From Pyrobaculum islandicum DSM 4184 (GTDB lineage: Archaea; Thermoproteota; Thermoprotei; Thermoproteales; Thermoproteaceae), in contig NC_008701.1 of assembly GCF_000015205.1 (NCBI RefSeq), forward strand, positions 1,367,436-1,431,435: DNA of 64,000 bases. Reading direction: 5' to 3'. Shown here one piece after another: positions 34,056-42,727 of this stretch; the first letter of the stretch is position 1, and each line of letters starts with the position of its first letter. A program made the translations under genes and the position numbers. The notes under the pieces were generated by a model, which saw only the letters and a program-made list of their open reading frames with translations, did no database searches and was not told the origin of the DNA.

Positions 34056-34636
34056 GGCTTAAGAGGCATACCTATTTATAACCTTTTTGGTCTACCCTCA
34101 CCGCGCTTCCAACCCCAGACTTTGGTCTGCGCCCTCGAGCCGCCGTCTGCGCTTGGCAGCTACAACGCATCCGCGTCGCTGTAACGCCTGCGCGCTCACG
34201 CGGACGAAGTCGTCTAACCGGCGGCTTCGTGGTGGAGGGGCCGCCATAGCCCGCGTAGTCGGCCGAGATGTGCGGCAGGCTACGTCTGTCCTACAGCCGT
34301 CTGGCGGCAAGATCGGCGTTTGCCTGTGTTTTTCTCTAGCCCCCAGGCGGGGGTATGCGAAGCCGTGGAGGAGAGCCGCGTAGAGATCCACAGGGGCAAA
34401 ACTGTGAGCCGCATACGCGCCAACTGCGTCCGCATCTACTACCGCTTTATACCGCCTCTGACGAACCACACTCACCTGGCATTGGACTAAGCCCTGACGA
34501 TACCAACATAGAAGAGGCTAGACACACCGCCGAGAGGCAAGCGCCATACGCTAAATCACCTGGTCAATATTCTATTCCGCGGTGATGCCCCCAGCCGCCC
34601 TGGAAACTATTTAAAACACCGACACGGGTAGCTGAC
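34056..34636. other. Gap with no gene I can support
   Basis: About 580 bp. A frame on the plus strand ending near 34490 (VEESRVEIHRGKTVSRIR and onwards) and an overlapping minus-strand frame both look weakly protein-like, but neither shows a domain or a proper start. The TATA-like CTATTTAAAAC near 34606-34616 serves the next gene. Confidence 0.4.
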
Positions 34637-34936
34637 ATGGAGTTTTTGACGTACGACGAGAGGAACATCCTCACAATGTTGGTGACTGAGAGCTGTGCCA
34701 GCTCCATTGCGAAGAGGCTCGGCGAGCCCCAGCAACCGGCCTGGTACACGCCTAGCAGGCTGAGGGAGGCGAGAGCCGCCGGCGAGCCCATGCACTACGT
34801 CAGGCCAGACCACGCCGGGCTTCACTACGCCTTTTTCCAAAGCCCCACAGAGCCGGGCGACGGCGCCGTCCCGAAGTTCGAGACACTGGAGGGGACATAC
34901 ATCTTCGCCATGCCGTTTAGAACTGAGGAGAGATGA
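34637..34936 (+). CDS. Small uncharacterised protein
   Basis: A 99-residue soluble protein starting at ATG 34637, about 25 nt after a TATTTAAAAC box, so the start is well supported. It has a charged helical N-terminus (FLTYDERNILTMLVTESC) and a C-terminal part rich in Pro and aromatic residues. No family recognised. It overlaps the next gene by 4 nt (ATGA), so it is probably a functional partner of that membrane protein. Confidence 0.65.
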   Translation: MEFLTYDERNILTMLVTESCASSIAKRLGEPQQPAWYTPSRLREARAAGEPMHYVRPDHAGLHYAFFQSPTEPGDGAVPKFETLEGTYIFAMPFRTEER

Positions 34937-35370
34937 TCCTGCTTTTTTTATTAGTTTTATTTTTTTCCCTTATTGCTTTGGACAATGTGTTGTTTGCGTG
35001 GCGGATCTGCGGTGGACGAGGCGGCTTGGTCAGGGGGCACCTCCTCTTTGGCGTTCTCACCCTAGTGGTAAACTACGAGTTCGTTCTTATACTTATGTCT
35101 ACTGGCATACTGCTCTACATGCCGCTCTCCCCAGAGGATTCCATCACCTACATCATGGTATATCTCGTTCCGCCGTCTCTCGCGCTTCTGCAGTCGGCAA
35201 TTTCTATCGCCAGCTGGATATACGCCAGCAAATGTGTGGAGAAAGCCAAGCGATACGCCTATATAGCTTTAACTATCGCCAACATACCTGCAGTTTTAAT
35301 TTACTACACTGCAGTTTTATTTTACTACATAGTATTCTCCAACTCTATCGAACCACTCGCCGTTTTCTGA
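34933..35370 (+). CDS. Small four-helix membrane protein
   Basis: A 145-residue hydrophobic protein with about four membrane segments: residues 1-20, 39-60, 73-95 and 110-140. The ATG at 34933 overlaps the upstream stop. No recognised family. A soluble protein plus a small membrane protein in a coupled pair beside toxin-antitoxin and CRISPR genes could be a small defence or stress module; this is a guess from position. Confidence 0.65.
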   Translation: MILLFLLVLFFSLIALDNVLFAWRICGGRGGLVRGHLLFGVLTLVVNYEFVLILMSTGILLYMPLSPEDSITYIMVYLVPPSLALLQSAISIASWIYASKCVEKAKRYAYIALTIANIPAVLIYYTAVLFYYIVFSNSIEPLAVF

Positions 35371-35734
35371 AAGAGGCACTGTTAGGTGCTACTGCGCGAG
35401 GCACAGCTGTATAACAGTCGCCGTGCCTATAGCGTTGAAACTCGCCAGCGCCGTGTTCTGGACGTCTACGTAGAGGCTGATTAGCAACCAACTGAGAGCT
35501 GAATACCAACATCGCCTCTACATATGAACTAACCTCAAAAGTTGCCAGTGTTGATGGCCAGGGGCCTTCCGGCGGCGCCGTAGTTACGGTTTTAACACAC
35601 GGCAGGTTCACGCCGATGTTTCTACTCTCCCGCATTAGCGCTCCACAGGACAGTTGAAATATTCTCTGTTAACGTCGCATTTCAACACACGCCGGGGATT
35701 CCCGCGGTGTTAGCTGGCACGAGCTAACACGCTC
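35371..35734. other. Gap with a palindrome
   Basis: No gene found in this stretch. It ends with the perfect 9-bp hairpin GTGTTAGCT (35707-35715) and AGCTAACAC (35722-35730) around a 6-nt loop, which could be an operator or part of an RNA. Confidence 0.45.
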
Positions 35735-35948
35735 TACAAACACAAAAACACCCCCAGACAAATAAAAAACCACAAAAAACACATCCCACAACAACACAAC
35801 ACACAACCCACAAAAACCCAAAAACCAATAATACACAAAAAACACAAAACAACGACAAGGAAAAACAGACACAACACAGACAAAACAACCCAAAAAACAC
35901 AGCAAAAACACTGACACAAAAACAAGAAACTCTAATTACACACCAAGA
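35735..35948. repeat. A/C-only low-complexity tract
   Basis: About 210 nt in which the plus strand is almost entirely A and C, with runs such as CAAAAACACCCCCAGACAAA and ACAACACAACACACAACCCA. No proper repeat unit is seen. The minus-strand frames through it encode only Phe/Val/Cys-rich nonsense. It separates the upstream palindrome from the gene beside the CRISPR leader. Confidence 0.7.
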
Positions 35949-35956
35949 AAAACTCC

Positions 35957-36331
35957 CTAGCCGCCGTCTAGTATCTTTTTGGCGGCGCTTGGCCAGTACA
36001 TTGCGAGGGCGGTGGCGGCGTACTCAATGGCTATTGCCGCCTCCCAGGCGCGTATCTTCCAACGCGGCGAGTCCCGGCAGCGGCTGGCGACGTAGTAGGC
36101 CTTCCTGAGGGCGTCCACCAACGCAGCCACGAGTTGCCTAACGGGGAGGGGCCTCGGGACGAGCCGCCTAACCCTCACGGCGACGCCAAGAAGATCGTCC
36201 ACAGAGCCGAGGTAGACAGTGTCCCGAGGGCGCCAACTACGCTTCAGATAAAGCCGCCTGCCCAAAAGCCACAGGTACCCCACGAGAGGCCCAACCCTCA
36301 CACGGCCGAAGTAGAGATACACACCAGCCAC
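35957..36331 (-). CDS. Uncharacterised protein next to the CRISPR leader
   Basis: A 124-residue basic protein starting at GTG 36331 (MAGVYLYFGRVRVGPLVG). Helical parts LVAALVDALRKAYYVASRC and AWEAAIAIEYAATALAMYW dominate the second half. It resembles the helical PaREP/HEPN-type proteins in feel, but I cannot assign it. It is transcribed away from array 1. Its promoter lies inside the CRISPR leader, and its first ~8 codons are duplicated beside the other leader at about 46858-46880. Confidence 0.6.
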   Translation of the reverse strand: MAGVYLYFGRVRVGPLVGYLWLLGRRLYLKRSWRPRDTVYLGSVDDLLGVAVRVRRLVPRPLPVRQLVAALVDALRKAYYVASRCRDSPRWKIRAWEAAIAIEYAATALAMYWPSAAKKILDGG

Positions 36332-36621
36332 GAAACCACCCCATTAAAACATTCCCATATATGTCAGTAAAGGATGTAATATACTTTAGACAAGGGGCTA
36401 GACAGCCAAACGCGAAGAATGGCGCTGGGTTACGCAGTCTCTAAGGCGTGTGTATGATGGTAAAGGCGAAGAATGGCGCACGCCGGAACCCAGACAGGAG
36501 AATGTGTGAATGTAAAGGGGCGTTTGAAAGCGACCCCCGAGGGAACAAAAAACCACGAAAAAACTTAAAAACCCAAAAGATCCATAGACACAAGCCCCAG
36601 AAATCAAAAGATAGTAGAAAC
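36309..36621 (+). repeat. Inverted repeat, left copy: CRISPR leader 1 and first repeat
   Basis: Closely matches the reverse complement of 46568-46880 over about 310 bp. It covers the start of the neighbouring gene, the whole leader (36332-36596) and the first CRISPR repeat. Inside it, GCGAAGAATGGCGC occurs twice, at 36412-36425 and 36466-36479. A TATA-like ACTTAAAAAC lies about 30 nt before the first repeat and should drive array transcription on the plus strand. Confidence 0.85.
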
Positions 36622-36757
36622 CAGAACACGTCTGGGAATATCATGATGTCCTCCAGTTCCCAACCAGAAATCAAAAGATAGTAGAAACTCAAAAAAGACG
36701 TGCTTGTCAGAGTACCCAACTATCCCCCTCCTCCAGAAATCAAAAGATAGTAGAAAC
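36597..36757 (+). CRISPR. CRISPR array 1: three repeats
   Basis: Repeat CCAGAAATCAAAAGATAGTAGAAAC (25 nt; split here as CCAGAAATCAAAAG + ATAGTAGAAAC) at 36597-36621, 36664-36688 and 36733-36757, all identical. Spacers are 42 and 44 nt. The leader is on the low-coordinate side, so transcription is rightward, toward the cas genes. The end GTAGAAAC resembles the 8-nt 5' handle of mature crRNAs. The array is very short, which implies low adaptation activity or recent reset. Confidence 0.95.
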
Positions 36758-36940
36758 ATCATGTGCATAATCCACCTTAAGTTTGTCTTTGTTGTCAGAA
36801 TAGTAGAACTGTGCGGTGGCAGTTTCTCAATTGGTGGTGGTTTAGCGCGGGGTGGTGTGTGGTTGTGCGTTGGGGGTGTTGGGCGTTTTTGTGTTGTGGG
36901 GTTGGGTGTATTGTTTTTATATGTGTTTCTTTGTTTGTAT

Positions 36941-37758
36941 ATGCGGGTTTGGTTTAGGGGGGTGCATAGGCTGCTGGATTCTTCGCTTCATTTTCGGGAT
37001 CTGAGGGGGAGGAACGTCTTGCTTAATGTGGCTAGGTGGCTTGTGGCCGCGGCTTGTGGCGGCCGGGCCCACGTTCATGTTGACTGTGGGCGGGAGCCGC
37101 CGGGGGAGCTCCTCAGGGCTGTGTCGTACCTCATATATCCCGCGAGGCTGGAGCCGGGCGTGCCGTTTGACGGCTCGCCGGCGGAGGGTGGCGTATGTTC
37201 TCTCTGCGGCAGGGGGCCGGCGGCTGTGTTGACTGGAGGCCTGAGCTGTTTTCCGACGTGAAGGTGCTGGATTTCCCCTGCTATGCGGCTAGGTTGCTGG
37301 GGGAGAAGGCTAACAAGAAGGCCCTCCTCTTCGCCGTGGCCAACCGGCGCTGGGCGCGCAGGCTGGGGGGGAGGGTGGTCGGCGTCTACGGGGGGCTGGA
37401 GCTCGTGGAGGTGAAGGACGACATCCGCGACGCGGCGCTCCTGTGTTGGGAGTGCGCGTGCGCGGGGGTGGTGGCTGCGGCTGGGGAGAAAGAGGAGGGG
37501 CTGTCCTCCGAGGTGGAAAAGGAGGCTCGGTTCTACGTCGGAAGGGTTGGGGATCTCTTAAGGGACAACATAGGGCGGTGGGACATCTATGCTGTGCCTG
37601 GCGTCAGGAAGGAGTTCTTGAGATGGCCCGCGGTGGGCGACGACTCGTCCGTCCTTGCCTATCTCCCAGCTAAGGCGTTTCTGTCTCCAGTGGCTGAACC
37701 GTATCTTTACGCCTTATTGCAAGCAGAACTAAGTCTAGGTACGGCTTGGCTACACTGA
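36941..37758 (+). pseudogene. Zinc-finger protein beside cas10, one frameshift
   Basis: From ATG 36941, preceded by TTTTTATAT at the correct distance, the frame reads VHRLLDSSLHFRDLRGRNVL and reaches CSLCGRGPAAVLTGG. It then continues in another frame as PELFSDVKVLDFPCYAARLL, with LLCWECAC later, and ends at 37758. Adding one G near 37233 joins the halves into about 272 residues with paired C-x-x-C motifs. The 3' end overlaps cas10 by 89 nt tail to tail. Zn-finger large-subunit-type Cas proteins such as Cas8a/Csa4 are a possibility; I cannot confirm it. Confidence 0.5.
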
Positions 37759-40700
37759 GCAGTTTCAGTGCCTTATCCAGCTCTCTAGAACTGGGGTACA
37801 GCAAGATGGGGTCTTCACCGATGCCGAGCCGCTTCATTGTATCTATCAGCTTTTCCAGCTCGTCTTTTCTCCTTACACACACGTAGGCGTAATAAACCTT
37901 GAGCTGTAGACTTCGCTCACGTAGCCTGGTCGCCGGTGCCCTATGTTGCTTGATCTCAAGCGTCTCATATCTAGCCGCCAGCGAGGACAGAATATAGAGC
38001 TCCCTAGTCCACTCCTCAAGTTTCACGTAGGGCATCGTAAATGGATCCAACACCTTCTCAAAGATTTGGAAGTTCCAAGCGCTATATAGGTTCTTGAGAT
38101 CAACCTGTGCGCCTCCGCACTCAGGAGGCTCAAGCGCGACGACGTCTGATTCTATAGCGCCAGCTGCTCTATACCTTTTCGCATGTAGCTCCAAGCCCTC
38201 TACTGCCCTTCTGTATAGATATAGGAGAGGCACGTGGTCGCGGTCTATAGCGGCAGATAGGGAAAGCGTAAGTGGGTAGAGAGCGGCCCTAAGAGAGCGG
38301 TGTAGCTTGGCAAGGTAGTAGAGCAGATGGCTCCACTTGCCATACAAGCTCAAGTCGTCCCCCCCTGCGTACAGGGGAATCACGTCGAGGAGCCTAAATC
38401 TCTTCGCGTTTTCGTTACGCCTCTTCACTTCATCGACAACGGTGAGGTACCCCTTGCCCATCAATACCATGTTGACGTAGTCCGACAGGGTAACCAACCT
38501 AGACGGAGAGAATGCATACATAAGCCTTACGTCGCCAAATCTATCAACATCCATCTTGGCAAGGCCAATTATCTCATATTCGTCGATCGTTACCAACTCG
38601 TATCTCCCCCTTTCCGCGTTGTAGACGGCGGGGTGATAATATGCAAAAAAGTCGAACCCAATCTCCACATCTGCAGAGCCCAGCAGATCCCTAATCTTTG
38701 CACTAAGCTCCTCAAATGCGTTCTTGACGTCAACGTCTTCTGCCTTGGTCAGAATAAAGGCGTGCGGGGCATTCACAATCTTTATGTCAATATACGTCCC
38801 CCAACCCCTCCTACCATCGGTAGCGGGGTTCCCATTCTCTCTAAGGAGCTGCGTAAGTTCATCAAGCAATTTGGCGATGCCCCTATAGGCGGCGGCCAAC
38901 TGTTTTGGATCTCTTACGTCGTAGACAGGGCTGTTTCTCACGGACAGCAATAAATAGACCGACCTAACCGGCAACAGAGGGACAACGGCCACCTCAAACT
39001 CATCTACGTAGCCGTGAAGACACGTGTGACGACAGTTGCCGAACAGCTTACTGCTCAATTTCTTTACAAAACTTTCGACGTCATCCTCGGAGGCGCTTCC
39101 GAACAGGTGAATCCCGATAACTCCAGCGAGACCACGACCAGCAGAGCCGGCAGCTAGACTCATATGGGTAACACCGGCTAACACATCGCCAACCTGGAGC
39201 TTGCCGGGGCCCGCAACGCCGTCGAAATAATCACTATCCTCCTCGCCCACCTTGACGGAGAATTTATCGCCGTCAAGAATCGCCTCCTTAGTCAACGAAT
39301 CATAGCCACCTACCTTCTTCCACCAACTCTCAGACCTCCTCAGAACTGCCTTCTTTTTGGCAAGCTCCCTCTCAAGCTCCGTCAAAACACTCATTATGCC
39401 ATAGGTTCTCCTCCCGCGAGTTTTTCCCCCCTCCATGGCCCCGTAAAAACTAAGCCATGCCTTAAGGTATGTTATATGATTAAGGCCACGGGGTTTGGTA
39501 TATGCGACAATGAATCGAATGTCGCTACCCAAGAAGTCAGAAAGCTTCGCTGCCACCTCCTCAAGGGTATTCAACCTCTCCCTGTCCTCCTTTGAAATGC
39601 TGTCTTTTCTCCTCCTTTTCTTTTTTGAGTTGTCGTCCTCCATCCTCCTTACCGGCAGAATCAGATCAACAGCACCGCCCTTTTCCACAAGCACATTTGT
39701 CTTTGGTACCTCGAAAAGATGAAGGGCATACTTCGTTAAGGCGTCGAGCGCCAGAATAACGATGAGACTACGCCCCCTCAAGATGCGGGATGCGGCGGCC
39801 GGCTCTCTCGGCGAGGCCACAAACCTCTGGACCCCCATCGTGTCTATAGTGAGCATAATAAACGAGTCTCTCATTTCACACACTGTACTAAACGCCGCCG
39901 TCAGTCTGCTGTGGCTATAGAGACTGATGTCCGGAACCAAAGCCGCCCAATGCGCAGATGGCACAAACATCGTAGTCGCCTTGAGGATGTTAAGTACCGT
40001 ATTTATCAATCCATAGGAAACCCTTCTATTATAGACATTTCCAGCCCAGACAAGCATAGAAATCAGCCTCCTAGCCACCTCAGGATAGTCACTTCCATTA
40101 AGGGCCTCCTTGTAAGTCATACCTCTGAGGTTGATAATAAACTCCGGATCAAGAGGCTTCACAGGAACCCAGATCTCTTTATCAAATAAATAACATAATA
40201 ATTCTTTATATTTTTCTAAGAATTTATCTTTATTAGACTTATTAAGATCTTTTAAGATCTCAAAGATATCTTTCAGGTTTTCTATGAATTCCTTTCTTCC
40301 CATTTCGTAGTTCCAGGACTTCTGTGAACTACATAGACCAACGCTGTTCAAATACTTCGTTTTCAAGAGCATCCACTGGGGTAGCAACATAGGAGTAGTT
40401 TCACCGTACTTAAAGCCAGATTCTTGCAGTTGCTTTTTCAATTCATCCATTACATCCCCAGACCCCACTCTTTCCATCGCGGCTTTCCGATCGGCCTTCT
40501 TAGTGCAATCCTTTTCAGGTTTTATTCTACTTGCCTCCTCTGGCGGAAGTAGCAAGTTCAATATTAGTTGTGTGAACTCTGTATGTGCAACAGATCTCTT
40601 TCCGATTTTACTTGCTGTATCATGTAAATTTCTAAGTTCAATATTTTGTGATTTTTCAATTTCTTTTATGTTTTCCAATAGCTTGTCTCTGTCTGCTAAG

Positions 40701-40768
40701 CCAGCTCTCCTTATTGGCTTACCTACGTCGTGAAGGAGCGCCCCCAATACCTTTTTTAGGTCAGGCAT
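37670..40768 (-). CDS. cas10: Cas10, type III signature protein (Csm1-like)
   Basis: A 1032-residue protein. The N-terminal HD domain starts ALLHDVGKP (H13-D14), so the DNase site is kept. A second palm domain has KMDVDRFGD near residue 739 and YAGGDDLSLYG near 802; the intact GGDD predicts cyclic oligoadenylate synthesis. The C-terminus is helical. It is the scaffold that binds the crRNA-Csm complex and is activated by target RNA. Here it is the last gene of the operon, overlapping csm5 by 13 nt, whereas cas10 usually comes first. Confidence 0.9.
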   Translation of the reverse strand: MPDLKKVLGALLHDVGKPIRRAGLADRDKLLENIKEIEKSQNIELRNLHDTASKIGKRSVAHTEFTQLILNLLLPPEEASRIKPEKDCTKKADRKAAMERVGSGDVMDELKKQLQESGFKYGETTPMLLPQWMLLKTKYLNSVGLCSSQKSWNYEMGRKEFIENLKDIFEILKDLNKSNKDKFLEKYKELLCYLFDKEIWVPVKPLDPEFIINLRGMTYKEALNGSDYPEVARRLISMLVWAGNVYNRRVSYGLINTVLNILKATTMFVPSAHWAALVPDISLYSHSRLTAAFSTVCEMRDSFIMLTIDTMGVQRFVASPREPAAASRILRGRSLIVILALDALTKYALHLFEVPKTNVLVEKGGAVDLILPVRRMEDDNSKKKRRRKDSISKEDRERLNTLEEVAAKLSDFLGSDIRFIVAYTKPRGLNHITYLKAWLSFYGAMEGGKTRGRRTYGIMSVLTELERELAKKKAVLRRSESWWKKVGGYDSLTKEAILDGDKFSVKVGEEDSDYFDGVAGPGKLQVGDVLAGVTHMSLAAGSAGRGLAGVIGIHLFGSASEDDVESFVKKLSSKLFGNCRHTCLHGYVDEFEVAVVPLLPVRSVYLLLSVRNSPVYDVRDPKQLAAAYRGIAKLLDELTQLLRENGNPATDGRRGWGTYIDIKIVNAPHAFILTKAEDVDVKNAFEELSAKIRDLLGSADVEIGFDFFAYYHPAVYNAERGRYELVTIDEYEIIGLAKMDVDRFGDVRLMYAFSPSRLVTLSDYVNMVLMGKGYLTVVDEVKRRNENAKRFRLLDVIPLYAGGDDLSLYGKWSHLLYYLAKLHRSLRAALYPLTLSLSAAIDRDHVPLLYLYRRAVEGLELHAKRYRAAGAIESDVVALEPPECGGAQVDLKNLYSAWNFQIFEKVLDPFTMPYVKLEEWTRELYILSSLAARYETLEIKQHRAPATRLRERSLQLKVYYAYVCVRRKDELEKLIDTMKRLGIGEDPILLYPSSRELDKALKLLSVAKPYLDLVLLAIRRKDTVQPLETETP

Positions 40769-41784
40769 ATTTCACACCAGCCAACTCCCAACTGTCTTCC
40801 ATCTATTTCCACAAGCTTTAGGGTATTAAAGTCATGCCTCTTGTGAAAATGTTTCTCCAACAGCATCTCGTAGACATCCGGCATCTTCTCCCTTATGATT
40901 GATATAACCGTCTTAGAGTATATTCCGGTCATCCGCCCCATCCTCGCGATTACACACGCCTCGTCTGCTTTGCAGTATTTACTCCTCCACTTCTCCAGCG
41001 CCTCAACATAGGGGGCCAATTTCTTATGTCTCTTAGCCTGCTCTATTTCGTTTTCCAGCAACCTACAGCCGAACTGCCTAAGCGCCTCTCGGATGTGGTC
41101 TACGCCGAGATGAGGCAACTTTTCCAACAGCTTGATTGCGTTGGCAAGCTCTTCCGTTTGGCCTCTGACTTTAGGTCTAAAGGGCGTCAACTCTATGCCG
41201 TATCTCAGCTCGCCCCCCACTAAGGCAACCGCCGACACCTTTGCCACAGAGGAAAGGGAGGGCAACCTTTTCACGTGGATATCTACTATCGCGGTCTCCG
41301 CCTTGGCTTTAGTCTCCCAAATCCTCAAGCTTTGCATTACATCAACTCTTGGGCTTCGCATCCTCATAAGCCTATCCTCAAGTAGCGACCCGATCGGCCT
41401 CCGGTCTTGTTTCACCGCCTGTTCTATGAGCCTCATAGCGTCTTGCCGCTCGCCTAGCCATTTGTACAAGAGGGCGGTGCGGATGTAGCCCTTCAGCGTG
41501 GAGGCGGGGACGTACCACGGGCTGATGTCGTAAACTAATTTGCTCGACAAATCCGAGCGGAGCTTCAAGACACGGCTACATTTCACCTTGTCCGCGTATC
41601 TATCCAACGGAGCTAGGTCATCTGCCACTTTCTCGATAACCTCGGTGGGCAGTTGGTTTACGTCTACTATACACGCATCGCCATCCTTCACCACTATGTC
41701 GTATCCCACCACCAACACATCTCCGCTCCACACATGGACAGGCGTCAGGGGAGAGAGCTTAATCTCCATGCCTCTAAATGCCAT
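40756..41784 (-). CDS. csm5: Csm5-like RAMP protein
   Basis: A 342-residue RAMP/Cas7-type protein with LSPLTPVHVWSGDVLVVGYD at the start. YVPASTLKGYIRTALLYKWL and a C-terminal LGVGWCEICL turn follow. The order 'L-T-P-V-H, then S-T-L-K-G-x-I-R' is typical of Csm5, which caps the crRNA 3' end of the complex. It overlaps csm4 by 11 nt and cas10 by 13 nt. Confidence 0.75.
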   Translation of the reverse strand: MAFRGMEIKLSPLTPVHVWSGDVLVVGYDIVVKDGDACIVDVNQLPTEVIEKVADDLAPLDRYADKVKCSRVLKLRSDLSSKLVYDISPWYVPASTLKGYIRTALLYKWLGERQDAMRLIEQAVKQDRRPIGSLLEDRLMRMRSPRVDVMQSLRIWETKAKAETAIVDIHVKRLPSLSSVAKVSAVALVGGELRYGIELTPFRPKVRGQTEELANAIKLLEKLPHLGVDHIREALRQFGCRLLENEIEQAKRHKKLAPYVEALEKWRSKYCKADEACVIARMGRMTGIYSKTVISIIREKMPDVYEMLLEKHFHKRHDFNTLKLVEIDGRQLGVGWCEICLT

Positions 41785-42727
41785 ACGTCAGCGGGTTAAA
41801 AACCACCGTTGCGCTTGACTCGGCCTTCTCCTCCCTCCACTCATCTCTGACGTAGCTCAAGACAACGCCATCGCACTTTTCCTTAGCTTTGACAACGCCT
41901 CCGGGCGATATGGCGCGTATCCGCGGTAGCATATAGCTGTTGTAGGGAGGCCCCGAGTACCCCTCAATCCACACCTCTCTCCCATAGGCCTTTTCTATAC
42001 AGCCAAGGAAGGGGTATGAGCCCAGGAGGTACCTCCACCCCCCGTCGAGGCCCTCGAGACGGTATGTGCTGTCCAACCTCTCCACACTGAACCTTCCCCA
42101 CCCCCTACTCCTCATGCCCCCCAGCCCCACCTCCCCCAACACCCCCAGGAGGGCATCTGCGTTATCGAGCCCCTCTATTGCGAGCCAGAGCTTAGTCCTA
42201 GGTCTCACCCACTCTACTATAAAGACGTCTGAAGCCGGGGTTGCCCGATCCAGTCTATTCCTGTACTCAACAACCACCTCGTAGAGTTCTCCGCTTACCT
42301 CGATATGCACGTCTTCGTCGTATACTACGGGGCCGGTTCGTTTCAATTCCAGCGTCTTCCTCTTTCCCAGATTCCTCACCTTAACCTTATCATCTGTGGT
42401 CTCTTTGACAAAGCAATCTTCGCTACCTGAGCACACCCTAAGCACCTTCTCGACAGCTCCCAGCGTAGCCCACAGATACCTCACCTCTTTGGACTTAGAC
42501 GGTATATGGGGAAACGGGACAAGGGGCAGATTTTCTCCCACGACAGGAAAAAGACCCGTCGCCCTAACCTGACCCTCTTCGATTTTCTTCGCGGCGTCTA
42601 GATCGCCGATCATATGCGCCACATAGATAAGCGCCCTGAGAATCGACGTGTGATCCACAACCGGAGTAACCTCCCTCCACCCAACGTGATAACCCTTAAA
42701 GAACTCCACCAAGAAAAAGTCAGTCAT
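41774..42727 (-). CDS. csm4: Csm4-like RAMP protein (Cas5 group)
   Basis: A 317-residue RAMP protein with FKGYHVGWREVTPVVDHTSI at the start, GLFPVVGENLPLVPFPHIPS and a glycine-rich loop GLGGMRSRGWGRF in the second half. Csm4 binds the 5' handle of the crRNA and contacts Cas10. Overlaps are 4 nt with csm3 and 11 nt with csm5, so the whole series is translationally coupled. Confidence 0.8.
   Translation of the reverse strand: MTDFFLVEFFKGYHVGWREVTPVVDHTSILRALIYVAHMIGDLDAAKKIEEGQVRATGLFPVVGENLPLVPFPHIPSKSKEVRYLWATLGAVEKVLRVCSGSEDCFVKETTDDKVKVRNLGKRKTLELKRTGPVVYDEDVHIEVSGELYEVVVEYRNRLDRATPASDVFIVEWVRPRTKLWLAIEGLDNADALLGVLGEVGLGGMRSRGWGRFSVERLDSTYRLEGLDGGWRYLLGSYPFLGCIEKAYGREVWIEGYSGPPYNSYMLPRIRAISPGGVVKAKEKCDGVVLSYVRDEWREEKAESSATVVFNPLTYGI

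Noticed and set aside
34098-34475. A 125-codon minus-strand gene
   Set aside because: Some short stretches look protein-like, but there is no domain, and an overlapping plus-strand frame looks equally good; I left the region unassigned.
35669-35917. A minus-strand frame for a Phe/Val/Cys-rich membrane-like peptide
   Set aside because: It is simply the translation of the A/C-only tract and has no start or promoter support.
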